Below are positions 36,101 to 44,590 of a stretch of DNA of 64,000 bases, piece by piece. This stretch comes from Mytilus edulis (lineage: Eukaryota > Mollusca > Bivalvia > Mytilida > Mytilidae). Position numbers and translations under genes: made by a program. The DNA is taken from positions 20,497,386 to 20,561,385 of the forward strand of contig NC_092348.1 of assembly GCF_963676685.1 (NCBI RefSeq), given 5' to 3'. Under the pieces are notes generated by a model. It had not been told where the DNA came from, searched no databases, and was given only the letters and a program-made list of their open reading frames with translations. How positions within the stretch are numbered: position 1 is the first letter of the stretch; each line of letters opens with the position of its first letter.

Positions 36101-39100
36101 CTACCCTAAACTGGAACACCACCAGTGAGAGCTTCTGAAGCTAAAGACAAAGAGTTTTTGTGAGAAAAAGAATTATAAAACTGAATAAAAATCTATTTTC
36201 ATAAATAAAATAGTTGCTGAAAGTTGAATTTAAATAACTATTTTTCACTTGTTGTGCACGATCTTGTGGGTTCAATCCTATTTTGAGTCAAACAAAAAGT
36301 AACATGAAAACAAGTATTTGGTTCATCGCTTTGAGAAACACAGTATTGGGCAAAAGATTGGTTAACTATGAGCCATTATAATGTGTCTTTGTTAGATAGT
36401 CTGGATCGTGTTGGTCTAGATCAATAGGTATAGGAAGATGTGGTGGGAGTGCCAATGAGACAACTCTGCATCCAAATAACAATTTTTAAAAGTAAACCAT
36501 TATAGGTCAGTGTACGGCCTTCAACACGGAGCCTTGGCTTACACCGAACAACAAGCTATAAAGGTCCCCAAAATTAGCACGTATCAAACTCTAATACCAT
36601 TCATAATTTTATTCATCGGGAAGTAACTTTTTAATGATAATTTAAAAGATCTCATGATCCAGGGGGATTCAGAAATTTTGAAAAAAAGAGGAGAGGGGTT
36701 AATTCTAGAATAAGTGATGATAACATTTTTGAACAATTTTATTGTGAGCGTGATGAAATTAGATTTTTAGCGATCAAAGGGGCTATTTTACCCTAACCTG
36801 GATCCGCCACTGCTGATGAAAGCCTTATAATTTATTTATGATTGAATTTCTACCTCAGGTTGTTTAAATCAGAGTTTATAAAACAGTACAGTGCTTTATT
36901 TGTGAAATATACTAGGATATTATGAAGAGCGTTTAATTTCACGTCCGAATTAACATTTTACTACTGTGTAACAATGAAACAAATTGATAAATTGAATATA
37001 TTCGACTACGAAAACTGTTGTATGATTGGACAAAATTGACAATTAAAGCAGGGAATGTGTCAAAAAGACAACAAAAAGATCAAAAACAGCCCAAGGACTT
37101 CAATTGAGCTTTATCACATGGTTTCTTGTATGCTTGTTTGTTCGTATACTGTCTTAATAATTGATTTGATACCCAATCAATTACAATTGTTCTGGAAATA
37201 CTTGTGTTGAATCAGAGACATGCATATATATTTCTAAATATTATAATCCTGGTACCTTTGATAACTATTTCTAGTTGAATTATATTATCATTTGCGAGGT
37301 GAAGCATTTCTTGTGTCAGTATTACAAGGTCATGGTGTATTTAGTTTAGGCATTTGTCTCAGTTCTTTGATCATTTGAACATTGCTAATTATTTTGACCA
37401 AGTGATAAATTCATATTTTAAGTTACTCAAGAATACTGGACAGGTGGTTTTGATGGAATAAATGAAGGTACCACTGTAATGGTTGGATCAGGATCAATTT
37501 TCAATCAACCAACTGTTGGTATGTATAAATATATAAACATATAAGAAAGTCAGAAATATTTTAATATGCAATTAATATTGAAAAAGTGTAAAATATGTAT
37601 ATAACAGCTTATAGGGCAGTAGCAATTTAAGTGTGAATGAATAACATCAAGGCAATAAAGAAATCACGAAGTCAATCTACAACAACAAATAGTTATATTA
37701 CTTGTGTTTAAATTGATATTCTAGACAATTCACGTATAACATCATGAATTTGAAATTGTCTTTTAATATAAATTTTTCAATATTTAAAAATGAAAATTAT
37801 AACAGTAGGCAATATTTTTGCAATCAGGTACCAATAGTGTTGAAAAAGACTGTGTTGAAATTGAGAGAGAAAGTGATACGACAGGTTGGCAATTTAAATA
37901 TAGGACATGTACTGCAACCACAAGAAGGTGTATTTGTGAAGCACTGGTAAGTATATAAAAGTAAATTAACTTTATGAAAAGTAAAATCACAAACAACTGA
38001 ACTCCAAGGCAAATTCAAACGGAAAGTCGCTAATCAAATGGCAAAATCAAAAGCTCAAACATTAAACGAGTGGATAACAACTGTCATATTCGCGACTTCG
38101 TACAAGTATTTCCGTATGAAGAAAATGGCAAATTGAACCCCGGTTTTATCGCGCTAAACTTCCCACTTGTATGACAGTCGCATCAAATTTCATTTAATCA
38201 ACAACGATGCGTGAAAAAAAAACCAAACAGACATATAAAGCAGTATAATAAAATAGGGTGATACAAAGAGATAGTTAAAAAGTGGCAAACGCAAGGTCTT
38301 TGGCAAGAAAGACAGTTTCTGTAGCAGATTTCGTGTTTGTCATGGCAAGTTAATAAGACACAGCAAAGATACTGGACTCCAAGGACGAGTATGTAACGAT
38401 TGTTGGTGAACAACAACCTTCAACAATGAGAAATTTTACTGCATAGTAAGCCATAAAGGTTCTGGTATGACAAAAATGAGAAACAATTGAGAGGAAAAGA
38501 CCAACGACATGGATTATTATTATAAACTATGCTTCTTCTAAAAAAGGGATAGCAATTAACATGTCTATAGACAAATACACAAGATGTATGATTATAGAAG
38601 AATAAAACTGGGAAATTAAAAAAAACTCAGTAACGAGTATGTTACCGGGAAAGCATCGACAGATCAGCAACACGTCTGTACTGATAGACATATATCTATA
38701 TTGTCGTCAAGCTTTCTACATATTATCGGGTCTCAACTAGTTGTGGACTCAACAAAGAGTATAGAAGATTTGTCAATTTAATTCCAAATTAATAAACAAA
38801 TATACATTTTGTTTTATAAGGATAAGGGTGACGAGTCCTTGGCAATGCTCAGGCACCACCCGTCCCTAATTCAACTCGATGATGCAAAACAAAATAACAC
38901 TAAGCACAATACTCTACAAACATGAATGTCTTGGAGAATACAATGTTATTTTAATATTTCGTTAGTGAAAATATAAGGGCAAAAATACTTGGCATATCAA
39001 CATCATGATAGATGTTGACAATATTGCTAATGAAACTTACAATAGAACACAACAGCATTTTTCATCAAAATCAATTTTTAAAACTGATGTCATTGTAAAA

Positions 39101-39276
39101 AGTAAGAAAATAATGAAAGAGAGAGACATAAATAATACATTTTAAAGAAAACATATATATTGTTATAAGTATTGATGAGAAGAGTAAAAGGATAATTTTA
39201 CCATGTTTATTTTCAGAATCCTTGCCAGGTGACACCGGCACCATTCCAACCACCAATCATTCCATTGCCCCAATAG
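24084..39276 (+). CDS. secreted mosaic lectin: SUEL, four EGF-like, C-type lectin-like domain (12 exons, 431 aa)
   Basis: Gene model built by eye: exons 24084-24135, 24997-25050, 25476-25739, 30075-30182, 30964-31068, 31656-31778, 33792-33902, 34916-35028, 35898-35988, 37423-37518, 37828-37946 and 39217-39276. They sum to 1296 nt. Every junction is GT-AG and frame-consistent. All introns up to exon 8 are phase 1, which allows domain shuffling. The protein has a 17-residue signal peptide, a short Trp-rich segment, a SUEL-type galactose/rhamnose-binding lectin domain, four EGF-like modules, a C-type lectin-like domain over the last five exons, and a Pro-rich tail. There is no membrane anchor, so it should be secreted. 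SUEL domains bind galactose or rhamnose. The CTLD lacks the usual calcium/sugar motifs. Immune or mucus recognition is plausible but inferred. I do not recognise a named orthologue. Confidence 0.85.
24136..24996 (+). other. lectin gene intron 1
   Basis: No repeat family is recognised. It ends with the acceptor TTTAAG at 24991-24996. Confidence 0.6.
24997..25050 (+). CDS. lectin gene exon 2: short Trp-rich segment
   Basis: A 54-nt phase 1-1 exon between TTTAAG and GTAAGT. It encodes GHRNKWWSGWDNDNTYKN, with three Trp in six residues (WWSGW). Good splice sites and preserved frame support it. No domain is recognised. It may be a linker or a small carbohydrate-contact segment before the SUEL domain. 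Confidence 0.7.
25108..25160. repeat. short fragment of the 'GATGTGGTATGATTGCC' repeat
   Basis: AAGATGTGGTATAATTGCCA followed by ATGAGACAACTCTCCAC matches the start of the family listed at 21762. It lies in intron 2 of the lectin gene. Confidence 0.7.
25476..25739 (+). CDS. lectin gene exon 3: SUEL-type galactose/rhamnose-binding lectin domain
   Basis: An 88-residue phase 1-1 exon holding one complete domain. It shows the SUEL cysteine order: EYC, LECPDGYLIDINWAVY, RC, ALCDGLNSCTFTC, FNDTTC and a closing VCYKC. The family block ECP.GY.I.I and the CDG..SC block are clear. The two sugar-contact signatures of fish and sea-urchin members, YGR and DPC, appear here as YKY and TTC, so binding specificity may have changed. 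The acceptor is TGTAG at 25471-25475 and the donor is GTATGT. Confidence 0.85.
25890..25982 (+). other. candidate cassette exon overlapping the end of the foldback element
   Basis: Between an AATTAG acceptor (25884-25889) and a GTCAGT donor lies a 93-nt open stretch that would be exactly phase 1-1. It encodes residues such as LTFEFGNTHWGKADD and HPKMSDEKL. Its first 26 bases are host sequence and the rest is the terminal inverted repeat of the element. Both splice sites are weak. Skipping it also keeps frame, so I left it out of the main model. Confidence 0.3.
25916..26285 (+). repeat. left arm of the foldback element with GATGACCGTAA array
   Basis: The outer part (25916-26125) pairs at high identity with 29777-29560, including TCTACCGAGGAACGTGTATA. 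The inner part has GATGACCGT-type words near 26133, 26165, 26187, 26210, 26226 and 26247, at irregular spacing of roughly 15-35 bases. Near the tip, GATGACCGT and ACGGTCATC form a 9-bp inverted pair around 25931-25957. Confidence 0.88.
26519..27097 (-). pseudogene. LINE ORF2 C-terminal domain
   Basis: A 192-aa open stretch with NNKTPEYLRDLLP, HNTRQRNNI and CRCGDVETNSHFLLSC. These are hallmark blocks of CR1/Jockey-type ORF2 C-termini in molluscs. It is the most intact part of this copy. Confidence 0.85.
27684..28200 (-). pseudogene. LINE reverse transcriptase core
   Basis: The open stretch from 28133 has LLSVISKCMERCVYKHVY, then VVFCDISKAFDRVWH (first catalytic Asp) and AGVPQGSILGPLFF. The frame is lost after LGPLFF, before the FADD box. 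The residues just upstream (NYRPIS) are in the same frame. Confidence 0.88.
28261..28542 (-). pseudogene. LINE reverse transcriptase N-terminal part
   Basis: It contains ANEFNRFFSTQ and a KASGPDLISPKLLKDL block, the segment before the RT fingers in CR1-like elements. A frame change separates it from the core at about 28290. Confidence 0.82.
28779..29282 (-). pseudogene. LINE endonuclease C-terminus and linker
   Basis: It contains LSQMIDEPTHFTESSSSLLV, VIDLFITN, then HPWLTNDVKKR. These match the late endonuclease and linker segments of CR1-like ORF2. The GDFN block that should precede it is missing. Confidence 0.8.
29408..29777 (-). repeat. right arm of the foldback element with GATGACCGTAA array
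   Basis: Reverse complement of the left arm. On the plus strand TTACGGTCATC-type words lie near 29410, 29441, 29465, 29486, 29519 and 29543, with a pair near the tip at 29735-29762. Differences from the left arm are scattered substitutions, so the arms are not freshly copied. Confidence 0.88.
29836..29849 (+). repeat. poly-G run (14 G)
   Basis: Fourteen consecutive G inside a G-rich stretch of lectin intron 3. It is unusual in this AT-rich window and its length may be misread. Confidence 0.95.
30075..30182 (+). CDS. lectin gene exon 4: EGF-like domain 1
   Basis: A phase 1-1 exon of 36 residues with canonical six Cys: DPCDSFYC, GATC, MCQC and TRC. The acceptor is ATTATAG and the donor is GTAAGT. 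The last 50 bases and the donor are the first unit of the 76-bp array that follows. Confidence 0.88.
30133..30765 (+). repeat. 76-bp tandem array copying an exon end and its splice donor
   Basis: The word TCAATG (or TAAATG) recurs at 30145, 30221, 30297, 30373, 30449, 30525, 30601, 30677 and 30753, a strict 76-base period. Each of eight units carries a version of CGGAGACTGGAATGG and, in six of eight, a GGTAAG donor. The donor is lost in the units at 30525 and 30677. The first unit is real EGF exon 4 sequence, and the others are intronic. Because 76 is not a multiple of three and an in-frame TAA follows the first donor (GGTAAGTATTTTGTCTAA), use of a later donor would truncate the protein. Confidence 0.95.
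30964..31068 (+). CDS. lectin gene exon 5: degenerate EGF-like domain 2
   Basis: A phase 1-1 exon of 35 residues: NPCNDVMC, NGSC and AECCS. Only five Cys are present. The sixth EGF cysteine and the usual Gly-rich turn are missing. The spacing of the first three Cys matches its neighbours, so it is a decayed or modified module. The acceptor is TTATAG and the donor is GTAAAC. Confidence 0.82.
31330..31420. repeat. diverged fragment of the 'GATGTGGTATGATTGCC' repeat
   Basis: AGTATGATTGACAGCATGAG then AGAGACACAATGGC and ACAGCTATAGGTCACATTAC follow the family order seen at 53.43 kb, with many changes. Intronic. Confidence 0.5.
31656..31778 (+). CDS. lectin gene exon 6: EGF-like domain 3
   Basis: A phase 1-1 exon of 41 residues: DPCDEVMC, NNGTC, AQCCCAEGF and SMC. 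It has seven Cys, one more than canonical (CCC). It is similar in wording to exon 5 (DVMC versus EVMC; both have ECC or QCC), suggesting that the two arose by exon duplication. Confidence 0.87.
32608..32870. repeat. 'GATGTGGTATGATTGCC' family repeat, inverted, nested in the foldback element
   Basis: It reads CACTAGTAATCTTGGGGCTC and GGAGAGTTGTCTCATTGACT, the complement of the family seen at 36.43 and 52.5 kb. Confidence 0.8.
32946..33125 (-). repeat. solo 3'-end copy of Penelope-like element (tail 3), nested in the foldback element
   Basis: AAAAGAGGGACGAAAGATAC through CACGAACCCCACC to TAGGGGTGATCTCAGG matches the copies at 55.06 and 57.09 kb. It is a minus-strand insertion with respect to the RT family. 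Confidence 0.82.
33792..33902 (+). CDS. lectin gene exon 7: EGF-like domain 4
   Basis: A phase 1-1 exon of 37 residues with six canonical Cys: DACTNNPC, GNC, QCTC, then EGFSGPRC. It is the best match to the EGF consensus in the gene. The acceptor is TTAACAG and the donor is GTATGC. Confidence 0.9.
34050..34225. repeat. dispersed repeat, 'GACG...GCGTCTGG' family copy (inverted)
   Basis: It contains CCAGACACACGTTTCGTCTA and CAAAAGACTCATCAGTGACG, then a GCCAAATACAGC end. The block is the complement of that at 44.4-44.6 kb. It lies in intron 7 of the lectin gene. Confidence 0.72.
34690..34895. repeat. 'GATGTGGTATGATTGCC' family repeat, inverted
   Basis: CACTAGTAATTTTTAAGGGC, then ATGGTTTACCTTTATAAATT and CATACCACATCTTC. 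It ends 20 bases before the intron's acceptor, so the repeat almost abuts exon 8. Confidence 0.78.
34916..35028 (+). CDS. lectin gene exon 8: start of the C-type lectin-like domain
   Basis: A phase 1-0 exon of 38 residues: DCNQQLPCAPGFEEIPAGSG and NCYSICTVDSQSWLAAE. CPxGFE, then a Cys pair and S.SWLAAE are the opening blocks of a CTLD (the usual W..A...C follows in exon 9). The acceptor is TTTTAG and the donor is GTACGT. Confidence 0.82.
35205..35495 (+). repeat. solo 3'-end copy of Penelope-like element family A (tail 1)
   Basis: CTCCGCCGCATTTTTGCGCC, then TATTTCCATTCTCAATTTTA. This is the complement of the 3' region of the element at 15858-17245. Intronic, plus orientation. Confidence 0.75.
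35898..35988 (+). CDS. lectin gene exon 9: C-type lectin-like domain, second part
   Basis: A phase 0-1 exon of 30 residues: VFCLSINATLWEPNDAAEVT and MVAVLQTRG. The Cys and the LW.....A alternation fit the first CTLD helix-strand region. The EPN here is upstream of the long loop, so it is not the calcium-site EPN. The acceptor is TTATAG and the donor is GTAAGA. Confidence 0.8.
36425..36600. repeat. 'GATGTGGTATGATTGCC' family repeat
   Basis: TAGGAAGATGTGGTGGGAGT to ACACCGAACAACAAGCTATA. In lectin intron 9. Immediately downstream (36660-36815) is a separate mussel-like repeat that ends TGGATCCGCCACTG. Confidence 0.8.
37028..37080 (-). repeat. short 3'-end fragment of Penelope-like family A (tail 1)
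   Basis: AAAATTGACAATTAAAGCAG then GGAATGTGTCAAAAAGACAA matches the terminus at 15858. Very short truncation. Confidence 0.55.
37235..37275. repeat. end fragment of the 'GACG...GCGTCTGG' repeat
   Basis: ATTATAATCCTGGTACCTTT then GATAACTATT, identical to the end of the copies at 13.28 and 44.56 kb. Confidence 0.65.
37423..37518 (+). CDS. lectin gene exon 10: C-type lectin-like domain, third part
   Basis: A phase 1-1 exon: VTQEYWTGGFDGINEGTTV then GSGSIFNQPTV. YWTGG is the CTLD core block (usually WIG/WTG). The region that normally carries the EPN/QPD calcium motif reads SIFNQPTV, so classical calcium-dependent sugar binding is unlikely. The acceptor is TTTTAAG and the donor is GTATGT. Confidence 0.8.
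37828..37946 (+). CDS. lectin gene exon 11: end of the C-type lectin-like domain
   Basis: A phase 1-0 exon of 40 residues: EKDCVEIERESDTTGWQFKY then CTATTRRCICEAL. DCVEI, GW, C and RCICE are the closing CTLD blocks. The WND calcium motif is replaced. The acceptor is CAATCAG and the donor is GTAAGT. Confidence 0.86.
37975..38290. repeat. dispersed repeat ('AATGGCAAAATCAAAAGC' family)
   Basis: GAACTCCAAGGCAAATTCAA, CAAATGGCAAAATCAAAAGC, then CTTCCCACTTGTATGACAGT and AAACAGACATATAAAGCAG. Better preserved than the copy at 21.04 kb. In lectin intron 11. The rest of the intron (38291-39216) holds nothing recognised. Confidence 0.75.
39217..39276 (+). CDS. lectin gene exon 12: Pro-rich C-terminus and stop
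   Basis: It encodes NPCQVTPAPFQPPIIPLPQ and a TAG at 39274-39276. One extra Cys and seven Pro in 19 residues. The acceptor is TTTTCAG. No membrane anchor or GPI signal is present. Confidence 0.78.
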   Translation, partial: NPCQVTPAPFQPPIIPLPQ

Positions 39277-39412
39277 CGGTAGACAGATTCATCATGTGAT
39301 AATTATTATAAAAAAACAGGCATGACATTGTTTTGTAGTATATATTGTTCATTTGAAGAAGTTTTTACATTAATGTTCCGTTTAGTTCTGACCTATACGG
39401 ACAATTGCATTA

Positions 39413-39555
39413 AATAAAAAGTGATAATGTGTACATTTATTGACTAAAAAAAAAGTATTTGTTTATAACTGTCCTCAAGTATCATTTGTTAGTTTTGTTT
39501 CTTTTATCGTTTTACTTACAATGTGACTATCATCACTGCATTGAATTTCAATAAA
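39413..39555 (+). terminator. candidate polyadenylation signals of the lectin gene
   Basis: AATAAA occurs at 39413-39418 and 39550-39555, the second followed by a T-rich and GT-rich stretch (TTTTATTTGTGTTTTTG), the usual downstream element. Predicted 3'UTR is about 140 or 280-300 bases. No exon is seen from here to 40070. Confidence 0.5.
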
Positions 39556-40069
39556 TATAGATGTTTTATTTGTGTTTTTGTTTAAATCATTGTAAATGAT
39601 TTATTCTCTTTTTGCAACAAATATGTTGTTGTTCCAGCTGACAAAGCCACACATATTGTTTTTTGATATGACACAAATCCATCCCTATTTGCAATGTTTC
39701 CACAAATAAACCTACATCATTCACGAAAAGACAAAGTTTAAGAAATCACAGTTCTGTTCCTCTCCTTTGGGTATTGATATAAAAATGAACGATGCAAATA
39801 TTTATTCGGTTACACCAAATCATCATTAAAATGTACATAAAAACTAGTATGTATGGACGAATGTCCATATGTTCGATTAAACAGATTTCTTAAGTTCTTA
39901 TAAACCAATAAAAGATATACGTAAGAAATATGTTAAACTAGTCAATTAAACGTAGTTTCTAAGCATATCTAAAGATCTACTCCAAATATTTAATAATAAT
40001 CTTTATAATTTTGCACTGAAATGAAATAATTTGAACTTTCACTTTGCCTAATATATTCTATAAAAAATG

Positions 40070-40200
40070 AATTTGTGACATTATTGCCAATGAGACAAAT
40101 CTCCACAAGAGACCAAATTACACAGAAAGTTGAAACAGGTATTACAGATCACCGTACGGCCATCAATAATGAGCTATAAAATGACCCGAAAGGACAAATA
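40070..40200. repeat. 'GATGTGGTATGATTGCC' family repeat, partial
   Basis: GACATTATTGCCAATGAGAC, then CAAGAGACCAAATTACACAG and CACCGTACGGCCATCAATAA. Close to 53.43 kb in order. The start is altered. Confidence 0.75.
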
Positions 40201-40319
40201 TAAACGGTTTAACGAGGCAAATAAGAAGCTTCTATAGAAAATTCTACAAGAGCATTTTATCAAGTTATTAAAAAAAGGAAAATAACATGCATGTACAGTA
40301 GTTTTCGTTTGTTTATGTA

Positions 40320-40555
40320 ATTTATACGTGTTTCTCGTTTCTCGTTTTTTATATAGATTAAATCGTTGGATTCCCGTTTGAATGGTTTTACACTAGTAAT
40401 TTTGGGGCCCTTTATAGCTTGTTGTTCGGTGTGAGCCAAGGCTCCGTGTCCGTGTTGAAGGCCATACATTGACCTATAATGGTTTACTTTTATAAATTGT
40501 TATTTGGATGGAGAGTTGTCTCATTGGCGCACACACCACATCTTCCTACATCTAT
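40320..40555. repeat. 'GATGTGGTATGATTGCC' family repeat, inverted
   Basis: GTTTCTCGTTTTTTATATAG to GGAGAGTTGTCTCATTGGCG and ACCACATCTTCC. Lies 120 bases from an opposite-orientation copy at 40070. Confidence 0.82.
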
Positions 40556-40754
40556 TTAGACTTATTTGATCAATTGGTTAAATCTGTTTAACTTTATGTG
40601 TGTGAAATATAAATTCACTCCAAGGAAAATTCAAAACGGAAAGTCCCTAATCAAATATTGAAATATTAGAAATAGTTTGATGTAAACTTCTTCTCCACCT
40701 TACATCCTCCTCCTCGATAATGTTGGATATAGATAATTGAACGTTTTTATATTA

Positions 40755-40925
40755 AAAGAGATGCGAAAGATACTAGAGGGACAATCAAATGTACAAGTAA
40801 AAAATATTTTGCAATTCGCTAGACCAACAGACAAAACAATAGTTCACAAAACCCTACACAATAAACTAAGGTCATCTCCGGGCCTCCGGAAGGGAAAGCA
40901 GTTCCACATGTGGCACTTGTCTACC
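40755..40925 (-). repeat. solo 3'-end copy of Penelope-like element (tail 3)
   Basis: AAAAGAGATGCGAAAGATAC, then CCGGAAGGGAAAGCAG and CCACATGTGGCACTTGTCTA. A shortened and diverged copy with an internal deletion relative to 57.09 kb. Confidence 0.65.
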
Positions 40926-41309
40926 TGTTCATGTTTTGTAATTACTTTATTTTTCTTATTTTCTTTGTTTTTCTTTTATAAAGAACATAATATTTTGAGA
41001 CTAGATAAGTATAAAAAAATATAGTCGTAATTTTATTTTTAAACATTTACATGTTGTTAACCTTATTAAACATTTTACACAAGGTAGGGGACAATCATGA
41101 ATTACGAATAAATAGATACATAATTTATAAAAAAAAATAGGAAATCATTGACCAATTGTGAATAACTCATTAAAAAATGCAATTATTTCCGAATGAAAAA
41201 TGAAAACCTCGTTTAAAGGAACAAGATGTAGAAGGGTAAAAACCAGTATCCAATCATATAGAAATTGAGCTAAACTACTATTTAGAATTGTTTCTGATTC
41301 TTTATAAAA
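40926..41309. other. gene-free spacer
   Basis: No exon seen. AT-rich, with T- and A-runs. Confidence 0.4.
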
Positions 41310-42590
41310 AAAAATGACTTACAAAAGCAGCTTTACTCTTTGTAGAACTATAGTGAACTTTGGAAATTGAAGGTAAATGTAAATAAAAAAATGTTTTTTC
41401 AAAGGGTAGACCGTTATCAAATACTAGTATAGAATTTAAATATAATAATAAGGTTTTAGAAATTGTAAATGAGCTTACGTAACTTGGTGTTATTTTTTCT
41501 AGAACAGGAAGTTTTTCGAAAGCAAAAAAGGCGCAAACAGAAAAAGCCACACACGCTATGTACGATGTTATCCACAAAGGTCGAAAACATAATTCATCTA
41601 TAGAATTGTCAAGCCTATTCTTTTGTATGGAAGTGAAGTTTGGGAAGTCGGCAATAATTCTGTTATTGAACGGGTCCACCTTAGACTCTGTAAAATTTTG
41701 TTAAATGTAAAAAAGTCAAAGCCAGATTTCATTATTTATGGAGAAGTTGGAAGATATCCTTTGGAAATTGATATAAAATTGCGGAATTTAGATTAGTGTT
41801 CAAAACTTATGTGTGGAAAGCAAGAAAAACTTCCTGCTATTTTGTATAAATCTGCATATAAAAAGTATGGGATAAGTATTTCATGGCTAAATAATATAAA
41901 ATCTATTATATATAGTTGTGGACTGTCTTATGTTTGGAATGCACAGTACTTTGTCAATAATACATGGTTATATCATAAGGGTAAAGTTAGTGTTGTAGAC
42001 CAATTTAAACAAACTTGGCACCCTATCGTATTAGAATCACCAAAAGCTATTTAAAAGTATCGTCTATTCAAAGATAATGCTGAAAGATAAAACTATTTTA
42101 AGGTCCTGAATGATAAAAATATTATTACTTTTTGTAGATTCAGGATACTCAGTCATAAACTTCCTATTGCAACTGGAAGGTGGAAAAATGATAAAATCGA
42201 AATTGTAAACTATGCAATTCAGGAGATATGGGTGATGAATTCCACTATATTTTTTTAAATGTTCGAAATTTAATCATGAAAGAGAAGAAAAAAAATTGAA
42301 ATCATATTATCTAAATAAACCAAACATGTTGAAATTTCATGATTTGATGAATACTAGAAATATCAGTATGATAAATCAGACTGATTAATAAACAGCTTGA
42401 CTCTTAGGGAAACATTGTTCAATAACTTTTATATAATATCGTATACATACATAACGTGTTTTTATATTACATGTAGCTGGAATTTTTTCCAGTTATAGAT
42501 CATACATTTGCATCTATTCTGACTATATGTTATATTATTAAAGTTTATAATGGATTTTGGTTTATGAGAATAAAGATATATACAAGCAAA
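41310..42590 (+). mobile_element. 5'-truncated LINE fragment (RT thumb to 3' end)
   Basis: Plus-strand translation, across several frameshifts, gives LGVIFSRTGSFSKAKKAQ, AMYDVIHKGR, PILLYGSEVWEV and IIYGEVGRYPLEIDIK, then CGLSYVWNAQYFVNNTWLYH at 41809-42054. These are the RT thumb and the following domain. The 3' end, TATGAGAATAAAGATATAT near 42570, matches the end of the LINE at 46.9-48.3 kb, so both are one family. Non-functional. Confidence 0.85.
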
Positions 42591-42604
42591 CATTGAAAAC
42601 TGTA

Positions 42605-43002
42605 TAGAGTGTGGCGCTCATATTCGCCGTGGACACAATTTCGCCGTTTTATGATTTTGAGGTGTAAAAACTTCAAAGGATGGTTGAAATTGAATAAATA
42701 TGCCGGTAAATTATATTTTTATAACAAATATGATTATTTGAAAATGAGACCAAATTTCGGCACTAACCGCAACGGACCGAAAAACGGACAACGATTTTCA
42801 GCCAATTTCCTGAATGAAAAAAACGATTTCAAAGAAGTATTTCTTTAGTAATTCTTTGACTGATTGCCCTACATTTCAGTGTTTTACACCTTTCAAATGT
42901 CTGCTATTCATTTTTAATGAAATTTATTTGATAAATATTGTTTAAATAGATGTGTAACAAACTGACAACGGCGAATATGTGTCCCACGTTGACAAAACAT
43001 CA
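42605..43002. other. short spacer with a CATATTCGCCGT inverted pair
   Basis: CATATTCGCCGT at about 42618 is mirrored by ACGGCGAATATG at about 42968. The arms are only about 12 bp, and no target duplication is seen. It may be a small element inserted beside the LINE end. A weak call. Confidence 0.3.
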
Positions 43003-43589
43003 GGAAAGGAGTAGGTTCGGTAAGACCCCTTTTTGGCCCCAAATTATAGCAGTTTTACAAAAGTGTGAAAATGTAATCTTTCAGCTATTTATTGGAGAGT
43101 AGAATGCTTCTGCTACATAAATACGGGCTGTTTTTGACAATACAATGCACATATATCAGGTACTAGCATCCTTAAGTCGTGCTAAATTGCTAAAATCTTC
43201 ACAATTTCAGCATTTCAGTTAAATTTTAGACGGTTTCCGTCTTAAATGAAAGTGGCCGCATTCGTGTTCATCCATATTATTGAAATGTAAGTTGTATTTG
43301 ATGATAATACATAACATATATAAAGGTTAAGGATGAACACGGATGCGGCCACTTTCTTTTTTGACAAAAAACATCTGAAAAGTGACGTTTTTTGGCATAT
43401 TTGATAGATTTTTCATATTTAAGCTTGAATCCGAGCGTTTTTAATGACTGATTCAGATAAAACCTTTCACATAAAATAATCGAATCGATTGAAATAGACA
43501 CTTAAGTGTTTAAAAAGAGTCTAAAATCCTTCGTTAGATGAACCTGAAATTTGAGGCCAAAATCGGCCCTTACCGGACCTACTCCTTTC
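43003..43589. mobile_element. MITE-like element with GGAAAGGAGTAGGT ends and an inner hairpin
   Basis: The left end GGAAAGGAGTAGGTTCGGTA is mirrored at the right end (ACCGGACCTACTCCTTTC). Further inside, GGCCCC/GGCC blocks pair. An inner hairpin pairs GAAAGTGGCCGCATTCGTGT (from 43248) with its complement ending at 43356. It is non-coding. Two nested symmetric structures suggest a non-autonomous DNA transposon. No clear target duplication. Confidence 0.72.
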
Positions 43590-44394
43590 AAACACCCTTT
43601 AATCCAACATTTCAAATAATTTTCTCAAAACAAACACGTTTTAAAGCTAAAAATGTTTTGCATTTGAAGTTATCTTCATATAGAAATATCAGTATACTTC
43701 AAAAACATAAAGACCTGAACATAAACTAAAGAAAACATGGAAAGATATTGTGAAAATGAGCACCCCACTCTACATTTATAAAAATTGTAATATGGGTACA
43801 GTATAAAAAGATGCTATGTAAGAAGAACACAGTGTATTTATATCTGGAAGAAATAGAAAACAACTTATTTCATACTTAATTCTAGAACAAATATTTGCAT
43901 GTGTGAAAAGCCGAAAGTGAATGAAGAGATGAACAATATCATATATTATTAAAATGTATATAGAAATCTCAGAGTGTTTTAAAGGAAAACTAGCTATATA
44001 TAGTTTGCAACGTTTATTATCAAAATCATTTGACTGGAAAATAGTAAACTTATCACCATATGAAAATGAAATAAAATGATACAGAATTAGTAATTGAACT
44101 ATTAAATGTTTTGTATACGAAAACAATCAAAGGCGTAACAAAATACTGCACTGATGATTCAATACTAAAATTAATAAAAGATCAACAAATAATCTATAAG
44201 AAATCATAAATATATTGTAAAAATAGACAATTTTACCTAAATGCGTGAAAATAAAATTTAAAGTACATGCTGTAACAAGATAAAAAAAAGACTCTTATGT
44301 GTTGTAAAATATTATAAAAATTATGAATAAAATTTGATAAACATGTGATGTAAAAAAAAAGCGCACAAACCATACGTTACTCACAAATCTTAAA
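43590..44394. other. gene-free AT-rich region
   Basis: No supported exon and no repeat family recognised. Confidence 0.4.
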
Positions 44395-44590
44395 GTTTTT
44401 GTTCCCCATAACTTATCTTAGCTGTATTTGGCACACATTTTTGGAATTTTGGATCCTCAACGCTCTTCAACATTGTACTTGTTTGGCTATATAAATATTT
44501 TGTTATGAGCGTCACTGATGAATCTTATATAGACGAAACGCGCGTCTGGCGTACTAAATTATAATCCTGGTACCTTTGATAACAACACGC
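44395..44590. repeat. dispersed repeat, 'GACG...GCGTCTGG' family copy
   Basis: AGCTGTATTTGGCACACATT, TTTGGATCCTCAACGCTCTT, then GAGCGTCACTGATGAATCTT, GACGAAACGCGCGTCTGGCG and TATAATCCTGGTACCTTTGA. This is the most complete copy in the window and serves as its reference. Confidence 0.82.
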
